Assembly: GCA_014529385.2 (NCBI GenBank)
Contig: CM043964.1
Coordinates: forward strand, 134,764,420-134,828,419
Direction: 5' to 3'
DNA length: 64,000 nucleotides
From: Adiantum capillus-veneris
Lineage: Eukaryota > Streptophyta > Polypodiopsida > Polypodiales > Pteridaceae
Within the stretch, counting starts at the first letter, position 1; every line of letters begins with the position of its first letter. The translations under genes and the position numbers were made by a program. The notes below the pieces were generated by a model. That model did not search any database, was not told the origin of the DNA, and saw only the letters and a list, made by a program, of their open reading frames with translations. Shown one piece after another: positions 28,405 through 39,177 of this stretch.

Positions 28405-29095
28405 TGTCACAAACTGTTGACGTGTGAAAGCCCTGAAGAATGGAGCCAACTTACAGATGCCGGTCGAGGGGCCTAAACCCTAAGAAGAACGAGTAACAAA
28501 AGAACAAGTAACAGAAGAAGAAGAAGAAGAAGTCCTACCAACTTATGGGGATCCCGTCCGATGGGGCCCCAAGTGACATAAAAGATTAAAATAAAGCAGG
28601 ACCTACAAAAAAAGACTTGCGCCAAAAAAAACTGATGACGTGGCAGATTTTTGGAAATTACACTGACAGTGTTGACGTGGCAGGTTGTACGGATTTCCGT
28701 GTTTTGCTTTAACTGTTGAAGTGGCAGTTGTACGGAATTCTGTGATTTACGTAGGGAGTTCTTTTTGGACAAGAAGCTTTTGAGTTTGAAGGCTTTTCAT
28801 GTAATCTGCTTTTCATAGGCCAAGGGCCTTTAAATATGTGCTAAGGGCTCATTCTCTGGCATGCTTCCTAGAGAAGGTGCAGAGTCTCGAGTACCGGCTT
28901 GTATTGTGTTGATGCAATATAAAGAAATACCGAAAGGGGCGCCAAGGTTTGGGGCCAATACTCTTTGGGGTGGAATTCCGCCACTCCGTGTCGCGTGTCG
29001 TCTCTCTCTCTCTCTCTCTTAGTTCAGTTGTTATTGAAGTGCAAGTCTGTTCAGTCTGTTCTTTTCTATTGGCACGTGGTGCCCGCCTTGTGACA
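28405..29095 (+). repeat. GyC 5' LTR
   Basis: 691 bp, TGTCACAAACTGTTGACG to CCGCCTTGTGACA. The promoter-like module lies at 28915-28958 (AATATAAAGAAATACCGAAA then GGGGCC). U3 carries several TGACGTGGCA-type motifs. Confidence 0.9.
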
Positions 29096-29096
29096 G

Positions 29097-29108
29097 TGGT
29101 ATCAGAGC
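29097..29108 (+). other. tRNA-Met primer-binding site (GyC)
   Basis: TGGTATCAGAGC, an exact match to the usual plant initiator-tRNA-Met site, one base after the LTR. Confidence 0.9.
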
Positions 29109-29350
29109 ATCATGCGTGTGCTTTTCTGAAAGCATACCGGTCCCACAAAAGAGCAGACATAGCTATTGGAATTTTACTTGAAGTATCTTCGGGTCCCGAC
29201 CCCGGACTTATTAGCCACTCTACTTCAAGTATCTTCGGGTCCCGACCCTGGACTTATTAGCCACTCCTACCCTTACTTCATCGCGCATCGGGCGCGCTCC
29301 CGTCTTCATCTCTCTGTCTTACAAGGCATAAGCCATAAAGAACCCAAGAC

Positions 29351-30244
29351 ATGGATTCAACAGAATATTTGCAGTTTCTGCTCAACGAACTCCACGACAT
29401 TCTTTCGCGGCATCCTCAACAGAATCTTCCGATGCGGCAAAGTTTTCAACAATTTTTGAACTACATGTTACCCCCTCTGATGCCCCAGGTGGTACCTCCT
29501 CCTCCGGCATCAGAAAGTACGAGAGCTTCCAACTGCCAACCTTCTCAACCGTCTTTTCCTATCGGGGTAGTTTTTAGGAATATGGTGCAGCCATCTAACC
29601 CTGATCCAATGCAACCGCCTTTGCCATTGCCATTGCCCCCACCTCCACCACCACCGCCGCCACCAGGCTACAATGGTTGGAGCCTATATGGATACCCTTA
29701 TTATCCATACCCGGGATATGCGCCTAACCAACCTAAAGATTTTAAAGATGGCGGCACGATAGTCAAATTTTTATCTTTTTCCGGGGTGAAAGATCGCAAG
29801 AAAGCATTGCAGTTTCTACAGCAATTCGACAACATCTATGCTTTGGGGAACTATACAAAAGAATCCAAGATTTCTCGAGCAGCGGGATTTCTTAAAGATA
29901 ATGCTATGCAATGGTGGAGTTCAATCGCGACACAATCGCATGCTCCAAGGACCTGGCAAGCTTTCAAGACAGTTTTTGCACGTAGTTACATGACTTCTAT
30001 GCTTGAAGTACGGATTTTGGCAGAATTGGGCAACTTGAAAATGCTTGCCACCGAAACTGTGGACGAATATAACCAAAGGTTTCTCAACGTGTACCTTCTG
30101 GTGTCCTTTAGATCTGTTCCCTTGGAGGCCCAATGCGAGCGATACACCATTCGACTACCATCACCATTGCAGGAATATTGTCTATCCAAGCAAGTCTCTA
30201 CCATGCAAGAACTTATGGACCATGCCTTGGCATGGCAAGAATGA
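29351..30244 (+). CDS. GyC gag protein, intact frame (297 aa)
   Basis: The structural gag of the gag-only element and the longest intact retroelement gag here. Residues 1-30 form a helix with ILSRHPQQNLP. Residues 40-110 are Pro-rich, with a run of ten or so prolines before GYNGWSLYGYPYYPYPGY. Residues 125-260 carry the gypsy gag core: FKDGGTIVKFLSFSGVKD, KKALQFLQQFDNIYALGN, AAGFLKDNAMQWWSSIA, TWQAFKTVFARSYM, LGNLKMLATETVDEYNQRF. No zinc knuckle follows; the frame ends at residue 297 shortly after QELMDHALAWQE. Short direct repeats upstream (29170-29270, LEVSSGPDP-type) are in the leader. The intact frame in a non-autonomous element suggests gag was kept useful or that insertion is recent. 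Confidence 0.85.
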   Translation: MDSTEYLQFLLNELHDILSRHPQQNLPMRQSFQQFLNYMLPPLMPQVVPPPPASESTRASNCQPSQPSFPIGVVFRNMVQPSNPDPMQPPLPLPLPPPPPPPPPPGYNGWSLYGYPYYPYPGYAPNQPKDFKDGGTIVKFLSFSGVKDRKKALQFLQQFDNIYALGNYTKESKISRAAGFLKDNAMQWWSSIATQSHAPRTWQAFKTVFARSYMTSMLEVRILAELGNLKMLATETVDEYNQRFLNVYLLVSFRSVPLEAQCERYTIRLPSPLQEYCLSKQVSTMQELMDHALAWQE

Positions 30245-31210
30245 TGCGACTCTCCAGGTTCGGAACCGAACCATCACCGTGGTGCAAGAACTTTCTTTAA
30301 GAAAGTATTGTTTGAAATTTGTTTGAAATGGATGGTATCTGTTTTGAACCTGTCTTGGTGCCGATATGAAATGTTTGACTCTGGTTTTGATACTGGTTTC
30401 AATGATTGGTGAGTTTACTCTTGGGTGGAGGGTGAGAAATGATGTTTGAGAACGCTTGTTCATACTCATGGCCTGGACGCTTGTGGTTATTTGCGGGGGG
30501 AGTATTGAATGATTGAAAAGTGTTGTTGTGACTCCCAGCTCGGACCTGCATGGTTATTTACGAGGGGAGTATTAAGAAGTCTGAGCAGTGGTTACTCTCA
30601 GCACCTCCAAACGACGCAGACTGTGGTGTGGGGGACGTTTGGTTGTAAAAGGCCTCTATATCTCATGGCTCGTACCTATTTAGGTTATTTGCGGGAGGAG
30701 TGATGAGGGAGTCGTTGAAGAGCGTTTGGTTGTAAAAGGCCTTTATATCTCATAGCCAGGACCTTTTTAGGTTATTTGCGGGAGGAGTGATGAGGGAGTC
30801 GTTGAACAGCTCATGGCCCAGACCTGGATGGTTATTTACGGGGGGAGCGTTCATAGGCGGCTTTATGTTTCTATGTCTTGTACCATACATATGTGAGCAT
30901 TTGTGTTGCATTGTGATGTGCAAACCACTGAATATTCCTAATTGGATGAGATTGCCCGGGTATGTAATTTTAGTGCATCAAGACACCCGTGGAAGATCAG
31001 TGCGGTCTGGGTGTGATGGCTAATTTTAGTATGCCGGAATATCAAGAGTTCCGATCTGGATGAAAGAAGAAGCCAACTCCTTGATCAAAAGAGCTGAAAG
31101 GAGAAGCTATCTCCTTAACAAAAAGAGCAAACTGAATGTCCCTCGGAAATTTTTGAGCTAACTTGAGTTGTTTTGCAAATATGTTGTAATCACGGACGAT
31201 TACTCTCTTT
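30245..31210 (+). other. GyC 3' non-coding region
   Basis: No coding potential. Contains the GGTTATTT-purine repeats at 30484-30850 and ordinary sequence up to the polypurine tract. Confidence 0.7.
30484..30850 (+). repeat. Five polypurine-bearing repeats
   Basis: Copies near 30484, 30550, 30682, 30770 and 30829 of GGTTATTTGCGGGAGGAGT or close variants, usually preceded by CTCATGGCC(A/C)GGACCT. The 30682 and 30770 copies belong to a longer 88-bp tandem unit. Confidence 0.8.
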
Positions 31211-31223
31211 CAAGAAGGGGAAA
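31211..31223 (+). other. Polypurine tract (GyC)
   Basis: CAAGAAGGGGAAA directly before the 3' LTR; the expected start point for plus-strand synthesis. Confidence 0.85.
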
Positions 31224-32096
31224 TGTCACAAACTGCTGACGTGTCAAAGCCTTGAAGAATGGAGCCAACTTACAGATGCCGGCCGAGGGGCCTAAATTCT
31301 AAGAAGAACAAGTAACAAAAGAAGAAGTCCTACCAACTTATGGGGATCCCGTCCGATGGGGCCCCAAGTGACATAAAGAATTAAAATAAAGCAGGACCCA
31401 TAAAAAAAGACTGCGCCAAAAAAAAACTGATGACGTGGCAGATTTCCAGAAATTACACTGACAGTGCTGATGTGGCAAGCAGTACGGATTTCCGCATTTT
31501 GCGCTGATTGCTGATGTGGCAGTTGTACGAAATTTCGTGATTTATGCTGGCAGTTTTTTTTGCATTGCTTTTGGACCAAAAGCTTTTGAGTTTGAAGGCT
31601 TTTCATGTAAATTGCTTTTCATAGGCCAAGGGCCTTTAAATATGTGCTAAGGGCTCATTCTTAGGCATGCTTCCTGGAGAAGGTGCAGAGTTTGGAGTAT
31701 CGGCTTGTACTGTGCTGACGTGGCAAGCTGTACGGGTTTCCGTGTTTTGCGTTGATTGCTGACGTGGTAGTTGTACGGAATTTCGTGATTTATGCTGGTA
31801 GTTTTTTTGGCATTGCTTTTGGATCAGAAGCTTTTGAGTTTGAAGGCTTTTCATGTAAACTGCTTTTCATAGGCCAAGGGCCTTTAAATATGTGCTAAGG
31901 GTTCTTTGGCATGCTTCTTGGAGAAGGTGCAGAGTGTGGAGTTTGGGGCCAATACTCTCTAGGGTGGAATTCCGCCACTCCGTGTTGCGTGTCGTCTCTC
32001 TCTCTCTCTCTCTCTCTGAATTCAGTTGTTATTGAAGTGCTAAAAGTCTGTTCAATCTGCTCTTTTCTATTGGCACGTGGTGCCCGTCTTGTGACA
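31224..32096 (+). repeat. GyC 3' LTR with internal duplication
   Basis: 873 bp, about 180 bp longer than its 5' partner. A segment of about 250 bp (from about 31465, GTGCTGATGTGGCAAGC, through the GGAGAAGGTGCAGAG motif) is repeated from about 31714. The region that holds the TATAAAG/GGGGCGCC module in the 5' LTR is missing here: the second copy jumps from GTGCAGAGTGTGGAG to TTTGGGGCC. Confidence 0.88.
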
Positions 32097-33937
32097 ATGT
32101 CCCTCCAGTACAGGGCTTTATGACTAGGCAACTCGAGGATGATGCGTTCAGGACTCAGTTAGCTGCCGCGGTGAATGTGTTTTCGCAACTGGTGCAGAAC
32201 CCAAGGTTTATGGAGTTCTTGCAAGCGCCACCAGTGCCACAGTAAAATAGGCAACCACACTGCGAACAGAGCTTGTTGAGGCTCAAGCCCAAGAACTTCA
32301 TGCGTCTCAGCAGGATAGGGAACACTCACATGTTGCGGAGTCAAGGGCTCCAAAACAGGTTCCTCCCATCCTTGAATAGGTGGTTAGAACGCCTATTCCA
32401 CAAGTTATGCCAGTTCAGCCTGCCACTTGTCAGAGCCCGCATGCTGTCTTGAATGGACATGGAACTGGCTACTAGGCAATGCATCTAGTTTTTCCATCAC
32501 CCACGGTACATTCTCAGTATTTCGGGGGTAGATTTGTGTTCGAGAGTATGGCTGGTTATGCGCCTGGAAGTCAGCCGTACATGCCAGGAACAATGTTTAG
32601 GGGTATGCAAGGGATGATGCCAACCATGTATGGTAGCATCGGCATGCAACAAGGTTTTCAGAGTAACCAGGGCCAGTTTGGGGTGCCACAAGGTCATTTT
32701 GGCCTGGCTGGTTTTTCTGGACAGCAGCCATATATGCCACCTCTGATGCAAAATGTTAATGGCCAAGATGTGCCGATGATGCCTACTACAGGCCCATGTT
32801 GCAAACTATTCCTTATGACAATTTGGGGGCACTGGAAAAGCCGAAAGCTTACAAAGAAGGTGGTGCAGCTGTAAAGTTTAGTACTTTCAACGGCTTTGAA
32901 TATAAGGCAAAGGCTATTACTTTCCTCCAGCAGTTTGATACAGCTTATGCATGAGGGAATTTTACAGAGGCCTCTAAGGTCAGGAAAGCTGCCACTTCTT
33001 AAAAGACAATTCACTTACATGGTGGACGACATTGTTAATGCAAGGACAGGCACCCGCCACTTGGGTCTACTTCAAACAAATGTTTGCATCTGCTTGGCTG
33101 TCAAATGAATTTGAAGCCGATGTCATGACAGATTGGCACAAGCTTACTTCTGCTACATGCAAGAGCTTGCTCGAGTACAATCGGAGGTTTTGTAAAGCGT
33201 TACTCTCAGTCACTAGTGACCTTCTACAGATTTGTGCCATTGACAGAGCAGATAGAGAAGTATTGTTGTAGGCTGCCTAAAGGGCTTCGCGACTACCGTA
33301 CCAAGAACAGAGTGGCACACTGGTCTTGCCTTGTTGAATGGAGAGGACAGTGGGTTCCCGAGCAACGAGAAAGGAGGACAGCAAAAGAAAAATTCAGCGA
33401 AGAAGCCCTTTGTGAAAACGGCTCTTGAACCGTCATAGGGGTCAGAAAAGGCCACCAAAGACAAGGATTCAGTCGGGACTTCTGGAGCGTAGGCAAAGAA
33501 ATCGAAAAGGAAGCCTTTTGTGCGCAAGCCGCTCGAGGAAAAGAAGGTCCTAATGGCTGAAAATAAATGCTTTATATGCGAGCAGCCTGATCACTTGGCT
33601 ACCAATTGTCCACAAAGGAAAAGACCAGCTGACTCAGATGATAAAGAAGACCAGGAAGGCAAGAAGCCTAAACCCGGTTTGGTGCCGGATATGGTGGGTG
33701 ACAGGCCCAGTACAGATGCCAGTGAGTTATGTAGAGCATGGGGTAAAGTTAGAGATCAGACGGCACTCATCTTCTTTGATCTAGGTGCCAAAGCAAACTC
33801 TATCTCACCCGAGTTAGCTATGAAGCTGGGCATCAGAGCTGAAGAGATGGGGTACACGGTAGAGGTAGGGTTGGCATGTCCTAGCTACTCAGAGTGTGTT
33901 ACTCCCATTATTGGAAAGCTGCATTTGCATATTCAGT

Positions 33938-35051
33938 TATCACGTGACACATCCAACCCTATGTGTCCGTGGACAAGCTACATCATGACCAGGGTTTAGT
34001 CAGTCAAGTCAGTCTAGAATAGGAAGTGATCTGGCACTTTTGTGAGTCTGTTCGCAGACCGTGCATGACCAATCACTTAGATTAGATGCATATCCTTCGG
34101 TTGCACACAGCATGATCATTAGAATTCCCATCAGAATCCATCAGGGGAATTTTTCAGTGCATTAAACCTATTTTACCTATTTTTGACATTTTTCACTTAT
34201 TTATTAAGTGACTTTTGTTGGGAACTAGGTAGGGCAATTTTGCTAAGATAATACATAAGCAACCTAAGGCTAGCACTATTTGGCAGAAGAAGAGGAAAGT
34301 GCACAGGCAAGGCCCCCTTGCAGCAGTAGGCGTCTCCCTCTCCCTCTGAGCAAGAACAAACTCCCATCACCGTGGCGTTTTTCATCACTTGGACTCCAGC
34401 GTTTTCAGCAAGGACATTCAGCAAGCAAGGCCCTGCAATTAGTGATTCTGCATCAGAAACACAGCCCTGCAGTTAGCGTTTTTGTAGCAGCAAAACAGCC
34501 AGCCACATAGCATTTTTCAGCATCATTGCATCAGCGATCTCAGCCATAAAAGACCAGCAACTTCAGCCCGTGAACCTGCGTTTTTGGGACAGCCTCAACC
34601 AGCGTTTTTTTTGGGACAGCAAACTTAGCGTATTCAGCAGCCTACAGTCAGTGTTTTGCAGTAGAAATTCAGCAAGCAATTGCAGATTCAAAGCATTTAG
34701 TTTTCAGCCATAGTCTTGTCCTCATCGTCCACACCGTCGACCTCGACATAGCCATTAGATTTGCATCGACATCTTGTATCAGATTGCGCAATCAATAGTA
34801 GACCATTCTCGCCATCGAGAGTGGGCCCTAGGAGGAAGGTTTTACAACGTCTGGTGTCATATTCTCTTCTCTCTCTATCTCTCAGTCTCATGCACCTTCA
34901 CGCACAGTGTCCATTCACTTTGTTTGTGATCACTTGCACTCTCTCATAAAGAACGGAAGGCTCTCCCTTCCCTAAGAAAAAGGAACCTTGAGCACAGTTC
35001 GGAGCACTCATCTTGAGCAAAGTTCGACATTCACTTCCGCTGCACCTTACA
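33938..35051 (+). repeat. GyB LTR1
   Basis: 1,114 bp. Starts TATCACGTGACAC (TG mutated to TA) and ends GCACCTTACA. Carries repeated AGCGTTTTT motifs and a hairpin at 34803-34825. TATA motif mutated (ATACATAAG). Abuts the GyD protease with no visible target duplication. Confidence 0.85.
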
Positions 35052-35052
35052 T

Positions 35053-35064
35053 TGGTATCAGAGC
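35053..35064 (+). other. tRNA-Met primer-binding site (GyB unit 1)
   Basis: TGGTATCAGAGC, one base after LTR1. Confidence 0.9.
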
Positions 35065-35329
35065 TTTGGCAGTGTTCTCTATCACTCAAGGGAAGAACTA
35101 CATGATTTTTTTTGCTTGTTGCGGTCGCACGTAACCCAAGTCCTCTTGGGCGTGTTGATTCCTAATCGTGTTTTTGAAGTGTGACAGGAAACCCAAGAAA
35201 GAAGGGCTTGTCCAGCCTCCCCTTGTGCCGCACTTAGCGGCCGGCCAATCGACATGAGGTGGGAAAAAGCAACCTTGGTGTGAGCGCAAGGTCGCCAAGG
35301 CGTGCGCCCGCGGAAAAGAGCAGAACTCG

Positions 35330-35480
35330 GGTGAAGAGAAGATCCTTCTCTAACACATTGCAAGCGAAAAAAGAACCTCAAGAACCTCAAGACCCTCAAG
35401 ACCCCCAAGAACTCAAGACCCCCAAGAACCCAAGACCCACAAGAACCCAAGTTCCTCATGAACTTAAGAACCAAGATTAC
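35330..35480 (+). repeat. CAAGAACC minisatellite in GyB leader
   Basis: Short tandem variants of CAAGAACCT/CAAGACCCC just upstream of the gag ATG. The same repeat, with different copy number, recurs at about 39590-39700, 41940-42070 and 53235-53325. Confidence 0.8.
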
Positions 35481-35506
35481 AGTGTATTGTTATCACCCGA
35501 AGCGGA

Positions 35507-36655
35507 ATGGATACTTCGCATGGAGGTGATGAGCATGGGAGTGGCGAAGAAGAGTTTTCCCCACCAGGAGGTTTTCCCGACCCTCCCCCTTCCCCATCTA
35601 CGCCACGGATTGTACCAAATCCTATGGAGGCGATGGTCAAATCGATGTTGGAGATGATGGCACAACAACAAGAAACGAATCGCGTTGCGATGGCACAACT
35701 AGAAAGAAAAACAGAACGACAGGAAGCCTTGGAGCGTGAACGCCAAGACAGACAAGAAACCTTGGAGCGTGAACGCCAACTCAGACAAGACACCTTTGAG
35801 CGTGAGCGTGATCAAGCACGCTTGGCGGCTGAAGAACGATAGGCAGAGCGAGTGAACAATGCATGCAAGAGTTTGTACGACATGTTCTCGCCTCGAAGTC
35901 CGAGCCAACCAAAGATGTTCGTAGTTCATCAAGTGACGCAAGTCGAGATTCGGACTCCAACAACCCAGTCACAGGAAGATCCAGTTCAGTAAGTATGATG
36001 GTAAGATGGATTCTACGGTTATTCATTCTTGGTTGCATCAATTTAATACTTATTTTGCGACAACTAAGAAGACAGGAAATAGCAAAGTTTTGACGGCAGT
36101 CATGTACCTTGCCGGTGATGCCATAAATTGCTACCACGCATCGCAAGAGGCACAGTTGGCCACACACCTAGAGGAAGCCAACGAATTCACGCCCGTTTCC
36201 TTCAATTGGGCCGATTTTCAAGACAAGCTCAAGACGCGTTTATGCCACCTTAGTATCTCGCACGATTGAAGAACGATTGGTGCGTCTCAAGCAAAATGTA
36301 TGCTAGTTTTGTCTTTCTCTAATCGTGTTTTGTAGCTAGGCACCCAATTACGCAAATCGGATGATGAGCGCAAAGAGGCGTTCCTTTTTGGACGAGTATC
36401 TCAAGTATGATGTCGAGGTGCTCAATCCAATCGATCTCAACAAGGCGGTAGCGATTGCTCTCGCATAGGAGATGAAGCACAAAAAGGGAAAGCCTAAGGA
36501 GAACAAGACTTCCACAAGTACCTCTCAGAACCCTCAGAACGGTAACTCTTCTAACCAATCTTCCAGTAGTCTCTCAGAAAAGAACTCTCAAAATGAACCT
36601 AAGGGTAAGGCTAACAAATTGCTAAACCTAAGCTCACTCCAAATGAAAAGGTAGC
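35507..36655 (+). pseudogene. GyB unit 1 gag, broken
   Basis: Starts MDTSHGGDEH, passes a Pro-rich stretch (PPSPSTP) and a charged coiled coil of ERERQ-type repeats, then a stop at about 35840. The gypsy gag core resumes in another frame at 36006-36269: MDSTVIHSWLHQFNTYF, AVMYLAGDAINCYHASQ, FQDKLKTRL. The Trp of the AINWYH motif is Cys here. A Lys/Asn/Ser-rich linker follows to 36655. Compare the better-preserved copy at 42109. Confidence 0.8.
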
Positions 36656-36719
36656 ACAAGGAATTTTAGGAGGATACATCACGTCGGAAGAACAAAGCAC
36701 TTATTCTAAAGAAGGTCGT

Positions 36720-36761
36720 TGTTTTCATTGTCACATTAAGGGTCACATAAAAAGAACATGT
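36720..36761 (+). pseudogene. GyB unit 1 gag zinc knuckle
   Basis: CFHCHIKGHIKRTC, a perfect C-X2-C-X4-H-X4-C nucleic-acid-binding knuckle, within a short open stretch downstream of the broken gag core and just before the protease. Confidence 0.85.
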
Positions 36762-36839
36762 CCTAAGCTTGACTCTAATGAATCTAAAGAATCCACAGAA
36801 CCCACTTCCTCTGTCAATGCAATCAATAACAACAAGAGT

Positions 36840-37367
36840 GTGCCCCAAGTTTCTCATGACCCTCCCATTGGTGAGTCTCTCATTAAATGTTATGGTCATA
36901 TGACGGGGCAGCATTCTGTCATACTGTTTGACCCAGGCAGTATGCATGATGTGATTAGTCCCTCTCTTGTTGAGAGAGCCTGCTTAGAGGTTAGTCAGAA
37001 ATCTCCTCCCGAGGTCTCTGGCTTCGCTCCCGGTATGGACTCTCTCATCATGAAAGAGTGCTTTGATGTGTTGTTTACAGTTCAACAAGCTTCTTTCCGT
37101 AGAAAATTTTTAGGCTCTCCTCTCTTAGGATGTGATATGATTTTGGGCATTCGATGGTTTTGTGAGCATAACCCTCTCATTGATTGGGCGGAAAATACGT
37201 TCACTTTCAATGCCAAAAGTGAGACTCCCATTGTCATTCGTGGAGAGCAAGTTGTTCATTCTCCATCTCTCATTTCTAATGTGCAGGCGAAGATTGAAAG
37301 GATTCAGGAGAAGGAGACTCTCTCAATCTTGTCTTCTCCAAAGCATGACCGGCACGTGCACATCTAA
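36840..37367 (+). pseudogene. GyB aspartic protease domain
   Basis: 175-residue open frame. Residues 28-42 read ILFDPGSMHDVISPS, the flap-and-active-site region of retropepsins, with D-P-G-S where D-T/S-G-S/A is usual; the catalytic Asp is encoded at 36930-36932. Residues 84-110 (GSPLLGCDMILGIRWFCEHNP) match the ILGMxWL block and IDW that follow. The protein ends in a linker ETLSILSSPKHD that in other units leads into a His/Asp repeat; here the frame runs into LTR2. RT should follow but is absent. Confidence 0.8.
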
Positions 37368-38498
37368 CCCTATGTGTACGTGGACAAGCTACTTCATGGC
37401 ATGGGTTCAATTCAATTAGATTAGGAAGTGATCTTGCACTTTTGTGAGTCTGTTCGCAGATCGTGCATGCCCAAGCACTTAGAGTAGATGCATATCTTGT
37501 GGTTACACACAACATGATCATCAGATTTCCATCAAAACCCATCAGGAGCATTTTTACAGTGCATAGACCTATTTTTCCTATTTTTGATACTTTTTAATTA
37601 TTATTTTTAAGTGACTTTTGTTGCAAAGTAGGTAGGGCAAATTTACTAAGTTTGTATATATAGAAACCTAGCGCTAGCACTTTCTGGCAGAAGAGGCAGC
37701 AGGAGCACCTTGCTCAACAAACAATTTCTCAGAAAGACCCCCACAGAGGCCTAGCGTTTTTGCAAGAGACAGCAGAACCTAGCGTTTTTGGATCAAGAAC
37801 CCGGATCAGCCAGCGTTTTTGCATCTGCATCAGCTTGGCGACAGCAAAGGACAGATCAACACTAGCGTTAGTGGTTTGCACCATTAGATCCACAGCGTGT
37901 TTGTAAGAGGATTCATTTTCAGCCTTAGCGTTTTTCGTTTGCAAATCAACCTCAGCGTTTTTGCAGATCTTCGTGACGGAATCAGCCCTAGACTCAACGT
38001 TTTCAATTTTTAGCAGTCAATTTCCACAGTACAATCCCCGAACCTCGCAGATCTCACCTTCCCGTAGCAGATCCTCGCCGCACGGTCAAATCCCGTGAAG
38101 TTTGCAGATTCAGCCCGGAAAACGCAGATTTCAGCATCTGCGTTTTTAGCGCGTCGTCGTCGTACCGTCGTCACCGACATCGTCATTGACATAGAGTCAG
38201 AATTCAGCAGATAAAGATTTGCAAATTTCAGCCATTAGCATTTTCAGATTTCAGCGTCTCGTCGTCGTCCTCATCGTCGGTCGACATCGTCGGCAAGTCC
38301 AAGCATTGTAGAGATTTGTGCAATCATAAGTAGACCGCTCTCGCCATAGAAAGTGGGGCCTTCAAAGAAGGGTTTGACAACATTCTGGTGTCGTATTCTT
38401 CTCTCTATCTCTCAATCTCAGCACCTTCATTCACAATGTTTATCCACTTTGTTTGTGTCCATTGTCCATTGCTCTCCCTTCCGTAAGTAAAAGGAACC

Positions 38499-39177
38499 TG
38501 TCACAAGGCGGGCACCACGTGCCAATAGAAAAGAAGACTGAACAACTTTAAGCACTTCAAATTACAACTGAACTGAAAGAGAGAGAGACGACACGCAACA
38601 CGGAGTGGCGGAATTCCACCCTAGAGAGTATTGGCCCCAAACCTTGGCGCCCCTTTCGGTATTTCTTTATATTGCATCATCAAAGTACAAGCCTGTACCC
38701 AGACTCTGCACCTTCTTCAGGAAGCATACCTGAGAATGAGACCTAACCTCATATTTAAAGGCCCTTGGCCTAAAAGGAAATTACAGTGAAAAGCCTTCAA
38801 AAGTCAAAAGCTTTTGGTCCAAAAGCAAAGCCAAAAAGCTGTCAGCGTAAATCACGGAAATCCGTATAGCTTGCCATGTCATCAGCCAACGCAAATTTCA
38901 AAAATCTGCCTACTGCCTTAGGGTTATGGTTAGGGTTTTTGCAGTTTTAGGGTTAGGGTTTCTAGAATTAGGGTTTGCAGGTTTTAGAGTTAGGGTTTCC
39001 AGAGTTAGGTTTCAGTAGTCAGGGTTCCTTGCAGAAATTAGGGTTAGGGTTTTTGCTCTCGGACAACCGCGTCATTACTTTGTGACACTTCTTCTGTTAC
39101 TTGTTCTTCTTAGGGTTTAGGTCCCTCAGCCGGTAGCTCCGTTCTTCAGTAGGTCGACACGTCAGCAATTTGTTACA
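38499..39177 (-). mobile_element. GyC-like solo LTR, reverse orientation
   Basis: 679 bp with TGTCACAAGG and TTTGTTACA ends, flanked by GAACC at 38494-38498 and again at 39178-39182: a perfect 5-bp target duplication. On the minus strand the body matches GyC LTRs, including the module at about 38630-38675. Its distal part (38930-39060 on the plus strand) is unlike other GyC LTRs and full of TTAGGGTT. A solo LTR results from recombination between the two LTRs of a former full element. Confidence 0.92.
38930..39060. repeat. Telomere-like TTTAGGG-type degenerate repeats
   Basis: About nine TTAGGG(TT) units, spaced irregularly by G/T- and C-containing bases. It lies wholly inside the solo LTR, so it is a telo-box-like cluster rather than an interstitial telomere. 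GyA LTRs have three AAACCCTAA motifs in the equivalent part. Confidence 0.8.

Larger units (their letters stand above)
28405..32096 (+). mobile_element. GyC: gag-only LTR retrotransposon, complete ends
   Basis: 3.7-kb element with LTRs at 28405-29095 and 31224-32096, a primer-binding site, a single gag frame, long non-coding 3' sequence and a polypurine tract. Flanking bases ATGTT (28400-28404) and ATGTC (32097-32101) are a 5-bp target duplication with one mutation. It encodes no protease, RT or integrase, so it must have moved with enzymes from a relative. Inserted in GyD gag. Confidence 0.88.
28273..33937 (+). pseudogene. GyD gag-protease, split by a GyC insertion
   Basis: The N-terminal gag part (28273-28404, MADKGKGIMEE...VPRVDVNV) resumes at about 32097 after the inserted GyC element, continuing PPVQGFMTRQLEDDAF in the right register. 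Further blocks are a Gly/Met/Gln-rich stretch (32479-32780, many PYMP and GMQ motifs) and the gag core near 32860-33290 (GGAAVKFSTFNGFEYKA, FLQQFDTAYA). A zinc knuckle at about 33567-33610 reads CFICEQPDHLATNC. A protease-like block at about 33760-33930 reads IFFDLGAKANSISPELAMKLGI, with D-L-G-A in place of D-T-G-A. Several stops and frameshifts. The frame is cut at 33938 by the GyB array, and no RT of this family is seen. Confidence 0.75.

Noticed and set aside
34280-34510. Small genes within GyB LTRs (also 40842-41171, 43775-44069, 45677-45935, 55401-55586)
   Set aside because: Frames overlap LTR promoter and leader sequence, are not conserved in frame between LTR copies, and translate AGCGTTTTT-type repeats.
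35053-35064. Possible tRNA fragments at the TGGTATCAGAGC sites
   Set aside because: They are retroelement primer-binding sites complementary to the tRNA 3' end, directly after LTR ends. There is no cloverleaf around them.
38930-39060. Interstitial telomere
   Set aside because: The units are degenerate, irregularly spaced and confined to a solo LTR with its own target duplication, so chromosome fusion is not needed to explain them.
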